A stretch of 64,000 nt of DNA from Pseudomonas syringae KCTC 12500 (GTDB lineage: Bacteria; Pseudomonadota; Gammaproteobacteria; Pseudomonadales; Pseudomonadaceae): positions 1,945,501 through 2,009,500 of the forward strand of contig NZ_AYTM02000002.1 in NCBI RefSeq assembly GCF_000507185.2, given 5' to 3'. Numbering within the stretch: position 1 is the stretch's first letter; each line of letters begins with the position of its first letter. Made by a program: the position numbers and the translations under genes. The notes beneath the pieces are model-generated. The model saw only the letters and a list, made by a program, of their open reading frames with translations. It did not search any database and was not told the DNA's origin. Shown in pieces: positions 1 to 9,562 of the stretch.

Positions 1-1
1 C

Positions 2-316
2 ATCGAGCACGGCATTCTGATGTCGAGCAATCGCTCCTGGTCCATCGACGATGCACGCAACAAATTCCAGTTCGGCTGCGAATGGGGCCAACTGATCGAG
101 AACGGCGAGCTCAAGGGCTTGGTGAAAAACCCCAATTATCGGGCGATCTCTGCGCAGTTCTGGAAAAACCTCAGCGCAGTCGGTGATGCCAGCACCTTTC
201 AGGTCCTCGGCACGCCGAATTGCGGCAAGGGCGAACCCAACCAGGTGATCCGTGTAGGTCATGCCTCTCCGGCGTGCGTGTTTGCCAATGTCGATGTGTT
301 TGGAGGAGATGCCTGA
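2..316 (+). CDS. TldD-like metallopeptidase family protein, C-terminal end (partial)
   Basis: The frame is open from the left edge and stops at 314-316, giving 104 residues of a C-terminus. The segments MSSNRSWSIDD, GCEWGQLIENG, LKNPNYR-like text and a final GTPNCGKGEPNQ...GHASPA stretch are typical of the C-terminal domain of TldD/PmbA family proteins. The catalytic zinc motif of TldD (HExxxH) would lie upstream and is not in view. Family role: TldD pairs with PmbA/TldE to degrade unfolded peptides or process small peptides. The stop overlaps the next start (TGATG), so the two genes are translationally coupled. Confidence 0.85.
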   Translation: MEHGILMSSNRSWSIDDARNKFQFGCEWGQLIENGELKGLVKNPNYRAISAQFWKNLSAVGDASTFQVLGTPNCGKGEPNQVIRVGHASPACVFANVDVFGGDA

Positions 317-1641
317 TGTCGCACCAACAGCAGTTCGAGGCGCTGGTCGCCGTGCTCAAGGCTGCCATCAGCCCAACGGAACACTTCACTCTGGCCTACG
401 ACGCCGAGGCGTCTGACTTCATCCGGTTCAACCACGGCCAGGTTCGACAGGCCGGGAGCGTCCAGCAGGTCATCGTGACGTTCAAACTGATCGATGACGG
501 CCGGCATGCCAATCTGGAACTGACCTTGTCCGGCGACGCCGAGACCGACCAGCAGCGCCTTGTCGACGCCCTGCAACAACTGCGCGAAACACTGCCGTCG
601 CTGGCCAGGGATCCCTATCTGTTGCCAAACACGAATGCCTGGCAAAGCAGCAACGTTCAAGACTTGCCGCTGCCGGACAGCGCCCGGGTCGTCGAGCAGA
701 TCAGCGAACTGGCAGGCGATCTGGACCTGGTAGGTTTCTATGCGGCAGGCCCGCTTTACCGCGGCTTCGCCAGTTCGTGGGGCGCGCTGGGCTGGCATCA
801 GGCCAACAGCTTCAATTTCGACTGGAGCCTGTTTCACGAAAACGGCCAGGCAGTGAAAGCCAACTACGCGGGTCACCACTGGAGCGACGAAGCCTTCGCG
901 CAGCGTTTTCAGCAGGCCCGCGAACAGCTGGAATTTCTCGGCCGCCCGCTGCATGCGCTAAAGCCCGGACAATACCGCGCGTACCTGGCGCCAGCGGCTC
1001 TGGACGAAGTCATCGGCATGCTCACCTGGGGCGGATTTTCCGCGCAGTCACTGGCCAGTAAACGCAGCCCGCTACAAAGGCTGTATGACGGCGAGACACT
1101 TTTCAGCCCGCTGGTCAACTTCGACGAGCAAGTCAGCGGTTCGCTCTCGCCGGCGTTTTCACGCGAAGGCTACCCACGCAAGGACCTGAAACTGATCGTC
1201 GACGGGCAAGCCCGCGATCGACTGGTGGATTCGAGCAGCGCTGCCGAATACGACCTGCCTGCCAACGGCGCGGATGATGGCGAAGGTCCAAGCGCGTTGA
1301 GCATTGCCGGCGGTTCGCTGGAGCTGGATCAGATCCTTGCAAGGCTCGGTACCGGTCTTTACATCAGTAACCTGTGGTACCTGAACTTCTCCGACCGCGC
1401 CGCTGCGCGCCTCACCGGAATGACACGTTTCGCAACGTTCTGGGTCGAAGAGGGCAAGATCGTCGCGCCGGTGAGCACCATGCGTTTCGATGACAGCGCC
1501 TACAGCCTGCTGGGCAGCGCACTGGAGGACCTGACCAAAGAAAGGGAACTGATTCTCCAATCGAGTACCTACAGTCAGCGCCAGACTGGTTCAATCCAGT
1601 TGCCTGGCGCATTGATCAGCCGACTTACCCTCACGCTATAG
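316..1641 (+). CDS. PmbA/TldE-like metallopeptidase-family protein
   Basis: A 441-residue protein with a TldD/PmbA-like layout: an N-terminal segment with FIRFNHGQVRQAG (the family's 'R(F/Y)...G..RQ' region), then GLYISNLWYLNFSDR and MTRFATFWVEEGKIV near the C-terminus. The start at 316 overlaps the TldD-like stop by one base. A longer GTG-initiated reading upstream would run through the previous gene and is rejected. The TldD-like plus PmbA-like pair is the usual heterodimer arrangement. No zinc motif is expected in this partner. Its substrate cannot be told from the window. Confidence 0.8.
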   Translation: MSHQQQFEALVAVLKAAISPTEHFTLAYDAEASDFIRFNHGQVRQAGSVQQVIVTFKLIDDGRHANLELTLSGDAETDQQRLVDALQQLRETLPSLARDPYLLPNTNAWQSSNVQDLPLPDSARVVEQISELAGDLDLVGFYAAGPLYRGFASSWGALGWHQANSFNFDWSLFHENGQAVKANYAGHHWSDEAFAQRFQQAREQLEFLGRPLHALKPGQYRAYLAPAALDEVIGMLTWGGFSAQSLASKRSPLQRLYDGETLFSPLVNFDEQVSGSLSPAFSREGYPRKDLKLIVDGQARDRLVDSSSAAEYDLPANGADDGEGPSALSIAGGSLELDQILARLGTGLYISNLWYLNFSDRAAARLTGMTRFATFWVEEGKIVAPVSTMRFDDSAYSLLGSALEDLTKERELILQSSTYSQRQTGSIQLPGALISRLTLTL

Positions 1642-1650
1642 CAGGAGCCT

Positions 1651-3063
1651 ATGCAGAACTCAGCAGCGCCGATCATGGACGAAAAGACCCTGCGCTGGAT
1701 GCCCTGGGTCATCGCCATCGCATTCTTCATGCAAAGCCTGGACGGCACGATTCTCAACACCGCCTTGCCGTCCATGGCCCGCTCGCTGGCAGAAGACCCA
1801 TTGCGCATGCAGTCGGTCGTCATCGCCTACATGCTGACCATTGCGCTGCTGATCCCGGCTTCGGGCTGGATCGCCGACCGGTTCGGGATCAAGCGCATCT
1901 TCTTCAGCGCCATCCTGCTGTTCAGCTTCGGATCGTTGCTGTGTGCGCTGTCCTGGTCATTGAACGTATTGGTGGCCGCCCGGGTGATTCAGGGGCTGGG
2001 GGGCGCGCTGATGCTGCCCATCGGACGCCTGATCGTATTGCGCGCCTATCCGCGATCGGAGCTGGTGCGGATCATGGGTTTTATCACCGTGCCGGGCCTT
2101 TTGGGTCCGTTGCTGGGTCCGACGCTTGGCGGCTGGATGGTCGAGTACCTGAGCTGGCACTGGATTTTCCTGATCAACATTCTGGTCGGCATCCTCGGTT
2201 GCTATGCCGTCAAACACTTCATCCCTGATCTTCCGGGAGGCGGTCGAACGCGGTTTGACGGCGTCGGCTTCATCCTGTTTGGCGCGGCGATGGTATTGAT
2301 CACCATTGCTCTGGAGGGCCTGGGCGAGCTGCACTTGCCACACATGCGCGTGGTGCTGCTGCTGTTTGCCGGAATGGGCTGCCTGGCAGCGTATTGGCTG
2401 CGTGCCGGGCACATAGAATCGCCGTTGTTTGCCCCGTCACTGTTCCGTACCCGGACGTTTGCGGTCGGCATCATGGGCAACCTGTTCGCCCGCTTGGGCA
2501 GCGGTGCCCTGCCGTTTCTGGTGCCGTTGCTGCTGCAAGTAGCGCTGGGATATTCGCCATCTCAGGCGGGTATGAGCATGTTGCCGCTGGCGGCCGCGGG
2601 CATGTTCGCCAAGACCGTCGCCCGCTGGCTGATCGAGCGGCTGGGCTATCGCACGATTCTGACCGGCAACACACTGCTGCTGGGCATCCTCCTGGCCAGC
2701 CTGGCGCTGGTGGATGTGCAAACCCCCTACTGGGTATTGCTCGTGCATCTGGGACTGCTCGGCGCGGTCAACTCCTTGCAGTTCACGGCCATGAATACGG
2801 TCACACTGATCGATCTGGACGATGCCAGCGCAGCAAGTGGCAACAGCCTGCTTTCGGTGGTAGCGCAGCTCTCGCTGAGTCTTGGCGTGGCAAGCGCAGC
2901 AGCCTTGCTGGGTGGTTTCAGCGAAGAAGTTGCCACCGGCGAGGTCAGCAGCATGTTGGGGGCATTCCAGCTGACCTTCCTGAGTGTCGGGGTGCTGGCG
3001 ATGTTTGCAGCAGGTATTTTTCTGCAATTGCCAGCGAAGGAACACCGCGTGGCCAAAGCCTGA
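1651..3063 (+). CDS. mdtD: MdtD-like DHA2-family MFS drug exporter
   Basis: A 470-residue hydrophobic protein, close in length to E. coli MdtD (about 471). MFS signatures are visible: motif A as GWIADRFGIKRIF, motif B as RVIQGLGGALMLPIGR, and the drug/H+ antiporter motif C as GLLGPLLGPTLGGWM. The start ATG is preceded by AGGAG and lies 9 nt after the upstream stop, so it probably shares a transcript with the peptidase-like pair. The acidic Asp in FMQSLDGTILNTALPSM is typical of DHA2 proton antiporters. The substrate is unknown. The symbol is by similarity only. Confidence 0.82.
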   Translation: MQNSAAPIMDEKTLRWMPWVIAIAFFMQSLDGTILNTALPSMARSLAEDPLRMQSVVIAYMLTIALLIPASGWIADRFGIKRIFFSAILLFSFGSLLCALSWSLNVLVAARVIQGLGGALMLPIGRLIVLRAYPRSELVRIMGFITVPGLLGPLLGPTLGGWMVEYLSWHWIFLINILVGILGCYAVKHFIPDLPGGGRTRFDGVGFILFGAAMVLITIALEGLGELHLPHMRVVLLLFAGMGCLAAYWLRAGHIESPLFAPSLFRTRTFAVGIMGNLFARLGSGALPFLVPLLLQVALGYSPSQAGMSMLPLAAAGMFAKTVARWLIERLGYRTILTGNTLLLGILLASLALVDVQTPYWVLLVHLGLLGAVNSLQFTAMNTVTLIDLDDASAASGNSLLSVVAQLSLSLGVASAAALLGGFSEEVATGEVSSMLGAFQLTFLSVGVLAMFAAGIFLQLPAKEHRVAKA

Positions 3064-3313
3064 TTGACAACGGCACGTGACTAGAGCAAATCTGCAAAGC
3101 GAATTCCCCTGAAAAATGGGGGGTTCGCCCGAAAAATCAACGAATTTGAGTATCCGACCAGATACACTGAAGAACCTGGACAACCGGCCGACACTTTTAT
3201 AGCACTAAGCCACTGTGGTCTCTTGTAAGCACGGGCCGCATGATGCAACCTTGCCATACGCGAAAGTGGGTTTTACCCCCGTCGCGACTAGTATTTCGGA
3301 AGCGAGTTTGTTC

Positions 3314-6005
3314 ATGAAAAGCCAAACCGATGCTGCCGGTAGATCCGCAGCCGAGGTAGTGACGCAATTGCCAGTGCCTTCGCGCCTGGGAATGCTGCGT
3401 TTCGAGCGGCTGAATGAAGCCAATTGGGCGCTATTGTTTCTCGATCCAAATTGCGAAAGGCAGTTCGGACTGGCAGCCGTTGACCTTTGTGCCTTGATTG
3501 GATCCCCTTACGCCAGCCTCATGGAGCCGGAAGCTCGTTATCAACTGCACGATGACATCCAGCAGCAACTGGCCTCTTCCCCGAATTACCTGATCCGCTA
3601 CACCCTTCACACCCCCAAAGGCCCCCTTGGCCTGCTGGAAATCGGCGAAGCCTACAAACAGCACAACCGCCATCTATTACGTGGTTATTTTCTGATCGTC
3701 GAAGGCCTTGTCACGACTGGCGAACCCGTCACGGACTCCGATCTGGAAACCCGCAACCTGCGCCTGCAGATTGCCCTGGAACTCAATCAGCGCGCCCAGC
3801 GCGACCAGTTTGCCCACCTGGAACGCGTGCGTGCCCAGCAGGATCTGATCCTGCGCCTGACCCGACATCGCTACACCACGGCCAACACCTTGCTCGAAGC
3901 GGCGGAGCTGATCACCAAAAGCGCCTGCGATATTTACGATGTCGACCACGTCAGTATCTGGAACCTCAACGACAAGCGCCTGGAGCCGATCACCGACTAC
4001 AGCCGCGAAACCGGCGACTACCAGTCGCGCACGCCGGTGGATATCAGCCCCTACCCCACCTACCTGCAAGCGCTGAATACCAGCCGGGCGATCGACGCCA
4101 GCAATATCCAGACTGACCCGCGTACCTGCGAAATGGCCAAAATCCTGAACCCGGGAGAAACCAGGGCGGTTCTCGATGCCAGTATTCGCATCGATGGTCA
4201 GGTGATCGGTGTGCTGTGTCTGGAACAGTCCGGCTCGACGCGCGAATGGCAGTCCGACGAGATCGCCTTCGCCGGCGAGCTGGCGGACCAGTTTGCCCAG
4301 GTCATCAACAACCATAACCGTCGCGCTGCGACCAACGCACTGCACCTGTTCCAGCGCGCGGTAGAACAAAGCGCCAACGCCTTTCTGCTGGTCAACTGCA
4401 ACGGCGTGGTCGAATACGTAAACCCGAGTTTCACGGCGATCACCCAGTACAGTTCGGAGGAAGTCTCCGGTCACAAGCTGTCGGAATTGCCCGCGCTGGA
4501 AAACCTCAACCAGTTGCTGCTGGAAGCCAACTCCAGTCTGACCAACAGCAACAGTTGGCAGGGCGAGTTCAAAAGCCGGCGCAAGAACCTCGAACCCTAC
4601 TGGGGCCAGCTGTCGATTTCCAAGGTGTATGGCGACAATCGCGAGCTGACCCACTATATCGGCATCTACGAAGACATCACCCAGAGCAAGCTGGCCCAGC
4701 AGCGCATCGAGCGCCTGGCGTACACCGATAACCTGACCAACCTCGGCAACCGTCCGGCCTTTATCCGCAATCTGGACGAACGCTTTGCACGCGACACCGA
4801 TACGCCGATGAGCCTGTTGCTGGTCGACATCGATAATTTCAAGCGCATCAACGACAGCCTCGGCCACCAGACCGGTGACAAACTGCTGATGCCTGGCGCG
4901 GCGCCTGCGCAACACCTTGAGCCCGTCCGATGTGCTGGCGCGCTTTGCCAGTAATGAATTTGCCGTGCTGATCGACAACACCGATCAGGAAGCCGGACAG
5001 GCCACCGCCACCCAGGTGCTGGCCACGCTGGACAAGCCGATGTTCGTCGACAATCAGTTGATCAGCGTCACCGGTTCGGTGGGTCTCGCCTGCGCGCCGC
5101 TGCATGGTCGTGATCCGCAGACCCTGATGAAAAACGCCGGTCTGGCCCTGCACAAGGCCAAAGCCAACGGCAAACATCAGGTTCAGGTGTTCACCGAAGC
5201 ATTGAATGCCGAGGCCAGCTACAAACTGTTCGTGGAAAACAACCTGCGCCGCGCCCTGACCCAGAACGAGCTGGAGGTGTTCTATCAGCCCAAGCTGTGC
5301 CTGCTGACCGGTCGTCTGCTGGGAATGGAGGCGCTGTTGCGCTGGAACCATCCTGAAAAAGGCATGATCCGACCGGACCAGTTCATCAGCGTGGCCGAAG
5401 AGACCGGCCTGATCATCCCCATCGGTAAATGGGTCGCGCGTCAGTCCTGTCGCATGAGCAAGGACCTGACCGCCGCAGGGTTCGGCAACCTGCAAGTAGC
5501 CATCAATGTATCGCCCAAGCAGTTCTCCGACCCGGAACTGGTGTCGTCGATTGCCGCCATCCTCAAAGAAGAAGAGCTTGACCCTTCGCTGCTGGAGCTG
5601 GAGCTGACCGAAGGCCTGTTGCTGGAAGCGACAGAAGACACCCGCCAGCAACTCGACTCGTTGAAGAAGCTCGGCCTGTCGTTGGCCATGGACGACTTCG
5701 GCACCGGTTACTCGTCATTCAGTTACCTGAAGAAATTCCCCATCGATGTGATCAAGATCGATCGCAGTTTCATCCGCGATATTCCGGATGATGAAGACGA
5801 CATGGAAATCACCTCTGCGGTCATCGCCATGGCCCACAACCTCAAGCTCAAAGTGGTCGCCGAAGGCATTGAAACCGCGGCTCAGCTGGCCTTCCTGCGG
5901 CGCCATCGCTGCGATGTCGGCCAGGGCTATCTGTTCGACAGACCTATCCCCGGCGAAGAGCTGATCAAGAAACTGAAGCGTTACCCTCGTCGCCCATCCG
6001 CCTGA
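3314..6005 (+). pseudogene. GAF-PAS-GGDEF-EAL cyclic-di-GMP signalling gene broken by a frameshift
   Basis: Two consecutive frames (3314 to about 4891, then about 4893 to 6005) together encode one protein of about 896 residues. The order is an N-terminal sensor-like segment, a GAF domain (about residues 190-335, with VDHVSIWNLND), a PAS domain (about 346-460, with NPSFTAITQYSSEEVSGH), a GGDEF domain and an EAL domain. The first frame runs off at ...GDKLLMPGAAP and the second resumes with LARRLRNTL, so two bases were lost or one gained near 4889-4893. The GGDEF signature reads ASNEF, so cyclase activity is unlikely even without the shift. The EAL half is intact (MEALLRWNHP, DDFGTGYSS) and belongs to the phosphodiesterase type. 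It could be a sequencing error rather than a real lesion. Confidence 0.82.
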
Positions 6006-6155
6006 CAACCTTCCCTGCACCCCGCTCTCTCGGGCACACTGTCAATCTGTTATTACACGGCAGCACTTGTTTCTGCGTGTAACGGGACCTATACATTTGT
6101 ATTGATCATCCGTCCTGACCGCCGCTGCCTGTCTCCACACGAGAGGATTTGGTTC

Positions 6156-6803
6156 ATGACTTTGCGCTCGGAAATTCTAGTGAATAAAAACGTACTGCCT
6201 ACCGCCGAACAAGCACTACCGGGTCGTGAAATACCTATGGCGCTTCCGGAAACTCACTTCGTCAACGGCAATCCGCTGTTGGGACCGTTTTCGAGCGATG
6301 TCGAATTCGCCATCTTCGGCATGGGTTGCTTCTGGGGCGCAGAACGTCGTCTGTGGCAACAGGAAGGTGTGGTGAGCACTGTCGCCGGCTACGCGGGCGG
6401 ATTTACCCCGAACCCGACTTACGAAGAAGTCTGCTCCGGGCTGACCGGCCACACCGAAGTGGTGTTGGTGGTCTACGAGCCAGCAAAAATCAGCTATGAA
6501 GCACTGCTGAAAGTGTTCTGGGAAGTGCATAACCCGACTCAAGGCATGCGTCAGGGCAATGACATCGGCACTCAGTATCGCTCGGTGATTTACTGCACCA
6601 CTCCCGAACAGCTCGACGCCGCCAAAGCCAGTGCCGAAACGTTCCAGGCGGAACTGAACAAGGCCGGTAAGGGCACCATCACCACCGAAATCGAGCAGGC
6701 CCCGACGGTTTACTTTGCCGAAGCCTACCACCAGCAATACCTGGCCAAGAACCCACAGGGCTACTGCGGGCTGGGCGGCACCGGGGTGTGCATGCCGGCC
6801 TGA
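6156..6803 (+). CDS. msrA: Peptide-methionine (S)-S-oxide reductase MsrA
   Basis: A 215-residue protein that reduces methionine-S-sulfoxide in proteins and free methionine, repairing oxidative damage in the cytoplasm. The catalytic motif [11 protein letters not shown] places the nucleophilic Cys near residue 58. The C-terminal [11 protein letters not shown] carries the recycling cysteines. [15 protein letters not shown] and HTEVV are further family landmarks. The start at 6156 has an AGAGG ribosome site. The longer upstream reading (from 6102) lacks one and adds unrelated residues. Stand-alone gene, not fused to MsrB. Confidence 0.96.
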   Translation: MTLRSEILVNKNVLPTAEQALPGREIPMALPETHFVNGNPLLGPFSSDVEFAIFGMGCFWGAERRLWQQEGVVSTVAGYAGGFTPNPTYEEVCSGLTGHTEVVLVVYEPAKISYEALLKVFWEVHNPTQGMRQGNDIGTQYRSVIYCTTPEQLDAAKASAETFQAELNKAGKGTITTEIEQAPTVYFAEAYHQQYLAKNPQGYCGLGGTGVCMPA

Positions 6804-6859
6804 TTCGCGCCTGGCGGCCCGGAAACAGCGTTTTTCAGGCTTCTGCCCGCAGGGCGCAA

Positions 6860-6941
6860 GAGCGAACTTGTTCGCGAAGATAGTAGTTCAGGTGACGCAT
6901 TTTCGCCGAATATACTGGCCCTTTCGCGAACAAGTTCGCTC
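6860..6941. repeat. REP-type paired palindrome (BIME-like)
   Basis: Two outward arms, GAGCGAACTTGTTCGCGAA (6860-6878) and its exact reverse complement (6923-6941), each contain their own small palindrome GCGAAC-TT-GTTCGC. The same unit recurs five times at 31.7-32.7 kb. It lies just downstream of msrA. The sequence after the right arm (TCGCTCCTACG) equals the IS110 target used at 32.67 kb. Confidence 0.85.
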
Positions 6942-6976
6942 CTACGACCTACGGTCAGAATCAAAAGCGAGCTTAT

Positions 6977-7032
6977 GTATAACGCTGAGCTCCGCGTGGG
7001 AATGCAGTTCTGGACGCTCTGCGTCCGCTAGG
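6977..7032. repeat. Half copy of a second intergenic repeat family
   Basis: The segment with GAGCTCCGCGTGGGAATGC and GACGCTCTGCGTCC resembles the right arm of the long inverted repeat at 9433-9547 (CATGCTCCGCGTGGGTATGC ... GATGCTCTGCGTCAC). It therefore looks like one arm of a dispersed P. syringae-type intergenic repeat. Confidence 0.6.
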
Positions 7033-7062
7033 CAGCGCAACTCGGCCTGGCTATGAACACGC

Positions 7063-7899
7063 CTACTCCGCAATCAACCAGTCCATCTTCCAGCCGCCTT
7101 GCGTCTGGCCCAGTTTCTGGGCGAGGTATGGCATCAGTTCGCGCAGTTCTTCTTCCAGACCCCATGGCGGGTTGGCGATGGCCAGGCCTGAACCGTTGAG
7201 GCTGGCCGGTGTGTCCAGCGGGTGGACGAACAATTCAACGCGCAACAGCTTGGGCGCGCCAGTTTCCGCCAGGTCCTGATAGAAGCGGCGCAGCAGGCGG
7301 GTATCCTTGATCGGGTACCAGATCGCCGCCACTGTCTGACGCATGCGCCCGATGGTTTCCTTGAGCGCCACCGCGCAACGCTTCATTTCATCGAGTTGCT
7401 CGAATGGCGGGTCGATGAGCATCACGGCGCGCTTTTCAGCCACGGGCAGCAAGGCGCGCGGGACATGCCAGCCTTCCCCAAGATGCACCGCCACGCGGCG
7501 GTCGCCCTTCATGTTCTCCTTGAGCAGACGCCCGTCTTCGGGGTGCTTCTCGTTGAGCAGCACCCGCTCGCGCTCGCGGGTCAGGCGGCGAGCCAGCTCC
7601 GGCGAACCGGGGTAGTAGCGCAGCTCGCCATCCGGGTTCATGTCGTGCAGCACTTGCAGATAGTCGGACGCCAGCGCAGGCAGATCCGTGGCGTTCCACA
7701 GGCGGCCGATACCTTCCAGCCATTCTCCGGTACGTGTGGCCTGATCGCCTTTGAGGTCGTACAGGCCGAGTCCGGCGTGGGTGTCGAGATAGGCGAACGG
7801 CTGCTCCTTGCGCGCCATGAGGGCGATCAGGCGAGTCAGGGTCAGGTGTTTGAAGACGTCGGCGTGGTTGCCGGCGTGGTAGGCGTGACGGTAATTCAT
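7063..7899 (-). CDS. rlmJ: 23S rRNA (adenine(2030)-N6)-methyltransferase RlmJ
   Basis: A 278-residue SAM-dependent methyltransferase, close to E. coli RlmJ (280). The N-terminus MNYRHAYHAGNHADVFKH is diagnostic of the RlmJ/ComJ-like family. The catalytic N6-adenine motif DPPF is present in MLIDPPFEQLDEM. It methylates A2030 of 23S rRNA. The start at 7899 is preceded by an AGGAG site at good spacing. An upstream in-frame ATG (7941) adds 14 residues without family similarity and is not used. Single gene, convergent with msrA across the REP region. Confidence 0.95.
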   Translation of the reverse strand: MNYRHAYHAGNHADVFKHLTLTRLIALMARKEQPFAYLDTHAGLGLYDLKGDQATRTGEWLEGIGRLWNATDLPALASDYLQVLHDMNPDGELRYYPGSPELARRLTRERERVLLNEKHPEDGRLLKENMKGDRRVAVHLGEGWHVPRALLPVAEKRAVMLIDPPFEQLDEMKRCAVALKETIGRMRQTVAAIWYPIKDTRLLRRFYQDLAETGAPKLLRVELFVHPLDTPASLNGSGLAIANPPWGLEEELRELMPYLAQKLGQTQGGWKMDWLIAE

Positions 7900-8276
7900 G
7901 GCAGCTCCTGGCAAGCTGCGCAGTTTAGCAAACCTGAGCAATGAACAAGAATTTGTAACGAATTTGCGGGACTCGTCTCTTTCACTTGAAGGAAATTTCC
8001 GAGAAACTCCCGGCCCCTTGTGCCTGCCTGTTTCGATCTCTACTCTGCGCCCGTCGCTGCATATTCAGCGGTGAGGATTAGTAGCCCTCGTTATCCAGGC
8101 GCATTGCGCCACCTTGTGCAGGTGCCCTTTCACGGCCTGCGCTTTTATGGTGGTCGTGCGTGGGGCATCTTTGGATGCACCGGGGTTCCTGGACCGGGCT
8201 ACTACCTGCGCATGATCACCACCCTCGATTAGTAGCCGACGGTGATGGTCTTCTAAAACTCCAGGAGATACATCAC
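7900..8276 (+). promoter_or_regulatory. Structured leader region upstream of the DUF3077-like gene
   Basis: These 377 bases hold no convincing gene. From about 8141 to 8262 there are several pairing elements: a perfect hairpin GCATC-TTTG-GATGC (8165-8178), complementary ATCACC (8215-8220) and GGTGAT (8241-8246), and an 11-nt direct repeat GATTAGTAGCC at 8076 and 8227. The segment ends in the ribosome site (CAGGAGATACATCAC) of the small gene at 8277. Similar leaders are remembered upstream of other members of this small-protein family in Pseudomonas, but this was not checked. Confidence 0.45.
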
Positions 8277-8507
8277 ATGCTGAAAATCGTCCCCGATCCG
8301 CCCCTCTTCACCGCCAACCCCGATGTCAGCCCTGAAGACGCCCTGATGCATGCCAGTGACTTGCTGCGCTGCGCAGCCACCAGCGCCTGTGAATTCAGCG
8401 ACAGCATGACCGGCAGCCAGCGCGACATGACGCTGTCGATCATGCACCTGGTGGAAATGGCCAAGGTCATGGTCGACAGAACCATAGACAACCTGCAAAC
8501 CGAATGA
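8277..8507 (+). CDS. Small protein of the DUF3077/DUF6124 type
   Basis: A 76-residue protein of unknown function. Its pattern is an N-terminal LFTANPDVSPEDALMHAS segment, a short 'C...A....D..TG..RD' middle, then a helix ending MAKVMVDRTIDNL. This matches a small-protein family common in Pseudomonas (DUF3077/DUF6124). The start has a clear CAGGAGA ribosome site, which decides it against longer readings from 8160. It follows a long structured leader, which suggests regulation at the RNA level. No signal peptide or membrane segment is seen. Confidence 0.75.
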   Translation: MLKIVPDPPLFTANPDVSPEDALMHASDLLRCAATSACEFSDSMTGSQRDMTLSIMHLVEMAKVMVDRTIDNLQTE

Positions 8508-8626
8508 CCGCATGAACTGAAAACGACGCACTTGTAGCCAATCCTGCCACTCACGACAGGCAGGGGTTGCCCGCAGGCGGTTGTCCTTCCAGAATCGGAA
8601 AAAGCCCGATCAAAGGAACAGACGTC

Positions 8627-8899
8627 ATGATGCACGCGGATTTGATTGACCAGGAAGACCTGCTCGGCCAGCTCAGAGCCCTGGGCTTCGAAGCACCCGG
8701 CGGCGCAACCGCTGAACAAGCCTGCGCAAACGCCGTCTGCGGCCTCAACGCCGAACGCGCGACCGCCTTGCGACGCCTGGTAGAACAACTCCTCACCGGC
8801 AGCGCCACCCTCCTCCCCGCCGTCCGCCAGGCGATCGACCAGCAACTGCTGCCCGCGCTGGCGGCTTATAAGCAGAGTCACAGTGGACCAGGTCAATAA
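8627..8899 (+). CDS. Small protein of unknown function
   Basis: A 90-residue, Ala/Leu-rich, probably all-helical soluble protein (LIDQEDLLGQLRALGFEAP near the N-terminus, LLPAVRQAIDQQLLPAL near the C-terminus). The family is not recognised. The start at 8627 (tandem ATGATG) is preceded by AAAGGAA. An in-frame start at 8567 would add 20 residues without a ribosome site. It lies about 120 nt after the DUF3077-like gene on the same strand, so co-transcription is possible. Confidence 0.55.
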   Translation: MMHADLIDQEDLLGQLRALGFEAPGGATAEQACANAVCGLNAERATALRRLVEQLLTGSATLLPAVRQAIDQQLLPALAAYKQSHSGPGQ

Positions 8900-9071
8900 A
8901 CGCAGCGCTTATGCTTCAAAGAAGGATGCCGCTCTGAGCGCGTTGCACCAAATGCTCGGCAACATTTTGAGCGAGGGGTTTTAGTCCAGAGCATGATTGT
9001 CTGGTTGCCGAAAGATGAATGTGCACTTCCACCGCCGCAAATGAACGGGGATTCAGCGCACTTGATACAAC

Positions 9072-9248
9072 TTACAGGTGAGTAATGACCTGCATTGCAA
9101 CCAATGAGATAAGCGCTGCAATAGCTCCGGTTGCGAACGGCAAAAGACCAATGCGTGTAGCAAATGACTCCTTGGCGCTCATGCGTGCATCCAGATCAGC
9201 TATTTCATGACTGACGGATGAATCTGCTTTTGGATTCAAGGTATCCAT
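9072..9248 (-). CDS. Small single-pass membrane protein, unknown
   Basis: A 58-residue protein with a charged N-terminal half (ADLDARMSAKESFATR) and one C-terminal hydrophobic segment (LPFATGAIAALISLVAMQVI). The start at 9248 is preceded by AGGACG at reasonable spacing. A longer reading from 9308 has no ribosome site. No family is recognised. The call rests on coding-like composition and the single membrane span. Confidence 0.45.
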   Translation of the reverse strand: MDTLNPKADSSVSHEIADLDARMSAKESFATRIGLLPFATGAIAALISLVAMQVITHL

Positions 9249-9432
9249 AATGCGTCCTGTAAAAATAGGGTTCAGGCCTATCACACGTCCTGTGGGGGTT
9301 ATAGGCATTCAGCTCGCAGTGCCAAGAGATGATTACTGCCGGGAGACCTCCGTGTAAATCGTCTTTATGATACAGAAATGCATCAGAGCCATTCCGCATG
9401 CGCGATACACCGCAATCCGCAATCCGCAGTTC

Positions 9433-9547
9433 CGTGACGCGGAGCGTCACGCAATGCATTCCCAGTTGGAGCGTGAGGAACGATAAGGCTCTGACTATCG
9501 TATCCATGCTCCGCGTGGGTATGCCGTTCGTGATGCTCTGCGTCACA
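9433..9547. repeat. Long imperfect inverted repeat with arms of about 55 bp
   Basis: The left arm (9433-9488, beginning CGTGACGCGGAGCGTCACG) and right arm (9494-9547, ending GATGCTCTGCGTCACAG) are roughly three-quarters complementary and are separated by about 5 nt. Transcribed, the element would fold into one long hairpin between the small membrane gene and the end of gbcB. It fills most of the 9249-9562 gap, where no other gene is visible. Confidence 0.7.
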
Positions 9548-9562
9548 GGGTTTCAGGCGTGC

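Noticed and set aside
8020..8232. Small frame of 70 codons upstream of the DUF3077-type gene
   Set aside because: It covers the structured leader; base-pairing elements explain the sequence better than coding.
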